NCBI GenBank assembly: GCA_003567495.1
Contig: PWZK01000067.1
Location: 1 to 13,886, forward strand
Length of the DNA stretch: 13,886 nt
Origin: Candidatus Brocadiaceae bacterium
Lineage (GTDB): Bacteria > Planctomycetota > Brocadiia > SM23-32
Direction of reading: 5' to 3'
How positions within the stretch are numbered: position 1 is the first letter of the stretch; each line of letters opens with the position of its first letter. Shown in pieces: positions 13,624 through 13,886 of the stretch. A program made the position numbers and the translations under genes. The notes below the pieces were generated by a model. The model made no database searches and had not been told where the DNA came from. It saw only the letters and a program-made list of their open reading frames with translations.

Positions 13624-13839
13624 TAGCCCTGTAGGGGCGACATAATGATCTACATGCTCCCGGCGCGCCTTTTTCTCCACGGCTATACCCTCCCTTCAGA
13701 ACTCGTGTATTGCACGCGTTACCTGCCCTGTGGCTTCGCTTCGGCCCCATTCGGGGCCTTCACTCCGCCACAGGCTATAACATATTGCGCTTCAAGCGCT
13801 TACTTCGTCGTTGCTTTGTCATTGAATATAGGATATTTC
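13624..13839. repeat. Module D multi-hairpin repeat, copy 2
   Basis: About 216 bp, co-linear with 6542-6750. The large hairpin has outer arms CCTGTGGC (13727-13734) and GCCACAGG (13767-13774), where copy 1 has CCTATGGC and GCCATAGG. An A-T pair has become G-C on both sides, so pairing is preserved. The inner stem GGCCCC-ATTC-GGGGCC (13743-13758) is unchanged. Confidence 0.8.
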
Positions 13840-13886
13840 TCATTCGTAATTGTCCTTAACGCCCGAAGGGCCCACTCACCCGCCTC

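Larger units (their letters stand above)
13285..13886. other. Region after gltD, 600 bp of repeat mosaic, no gene seen
   Basis: It holds module B (13331-13384), small GCGCC hairpins (near 13415-13428 and 13536-13548), the AT-rich block (13473-13520), a CCTATGGC/GCCATAGG stem (13559-13603) and module D (13624-13839). The same modules fill the gdhA/gltB region, in a different order. The only ORF of note (13553-13750, minus) reads through module D and is not credible. Confidence 0.8.

Overview
The window comes from a bacterial chromosome of moderate to high G+C content with Gram-negative-style regulation. It holds one coherent block of genes around the glutamine/glutamate node of nitrogen metabolism. 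The taxon cannot be fixed from these genes. The abundance of short hairpin-rich dispersed repeats and the sigma-54 promoters would fit an uncultured member of the PVC/Planctomycetota-like groups, but this is a weak inference.

Layout. From 5842 down to 1, all on the minus strand, transcription reads gdhA (glutamate dehydrogenase), glnA (glutamine synthetase type I-alpha), purC (SAICAR synthetase), hisF and hisH (the two subunits of imidazole glycerol-phosphate synthase) and carB (carbamoyl-phosphate synthase large chain, cut by the window edge at base 1). Divergently on the plus strand lie gltB (glutamate synthase large chain, 7033-11562) and gltD (small chain, 11803-13284). No tRNA, rRNA, transposase, CRISPR array or phage gene was seen.

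How the genes work together. GdhA and GlnA assimilate ammonium into glutamate and glutamine. GltB/GltD turn glutamine plus 2-oxoglutarate into two glutamates. HisH/HisF and CarB (with CarA, not in view) are glutamine-amide consumers for histidine, arginine and pyrimidine synthesis. PurC is a purine-pathway enzyme. HisFH also releases AICAR, which feeds back into the purine pathway downstream of PurC.

Regulation. The 1.19 kb divergent region 5843-7032 carries, upstream of gdhA-glnA, a sigma-54 (-24/-12) promoter that matches the consensus at all but one position (5909-5924). About 110 bp further upstream is an inverted repeat with the exact geometry of an NtrC enhancer site (6003-6019). A second sigma-54-type element (6917-6932) precedes gltB. 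gltD has its own probable extended -10 promoter.

Repeats. The rest of that region, and most of the 600 bp after gltD, is a mosaic of dispersed palindromic modules. I call them A (AATTCTTTTCAAG-type palindrome), B (a T-run followed by a 10-bp-arm palindrome), C (GGGACCTATAGGTCC/CCTATACGACCTATAA), D (about 210 bp, multi-hairpin) and an AT-rich block. Copies of B and D differ by compensatory base changes that keep the stems paired. Modules A and B overlap the stop codons of hisF, gltD and glnA, so the last residues of HisF and GltD are encoded by the repeat.
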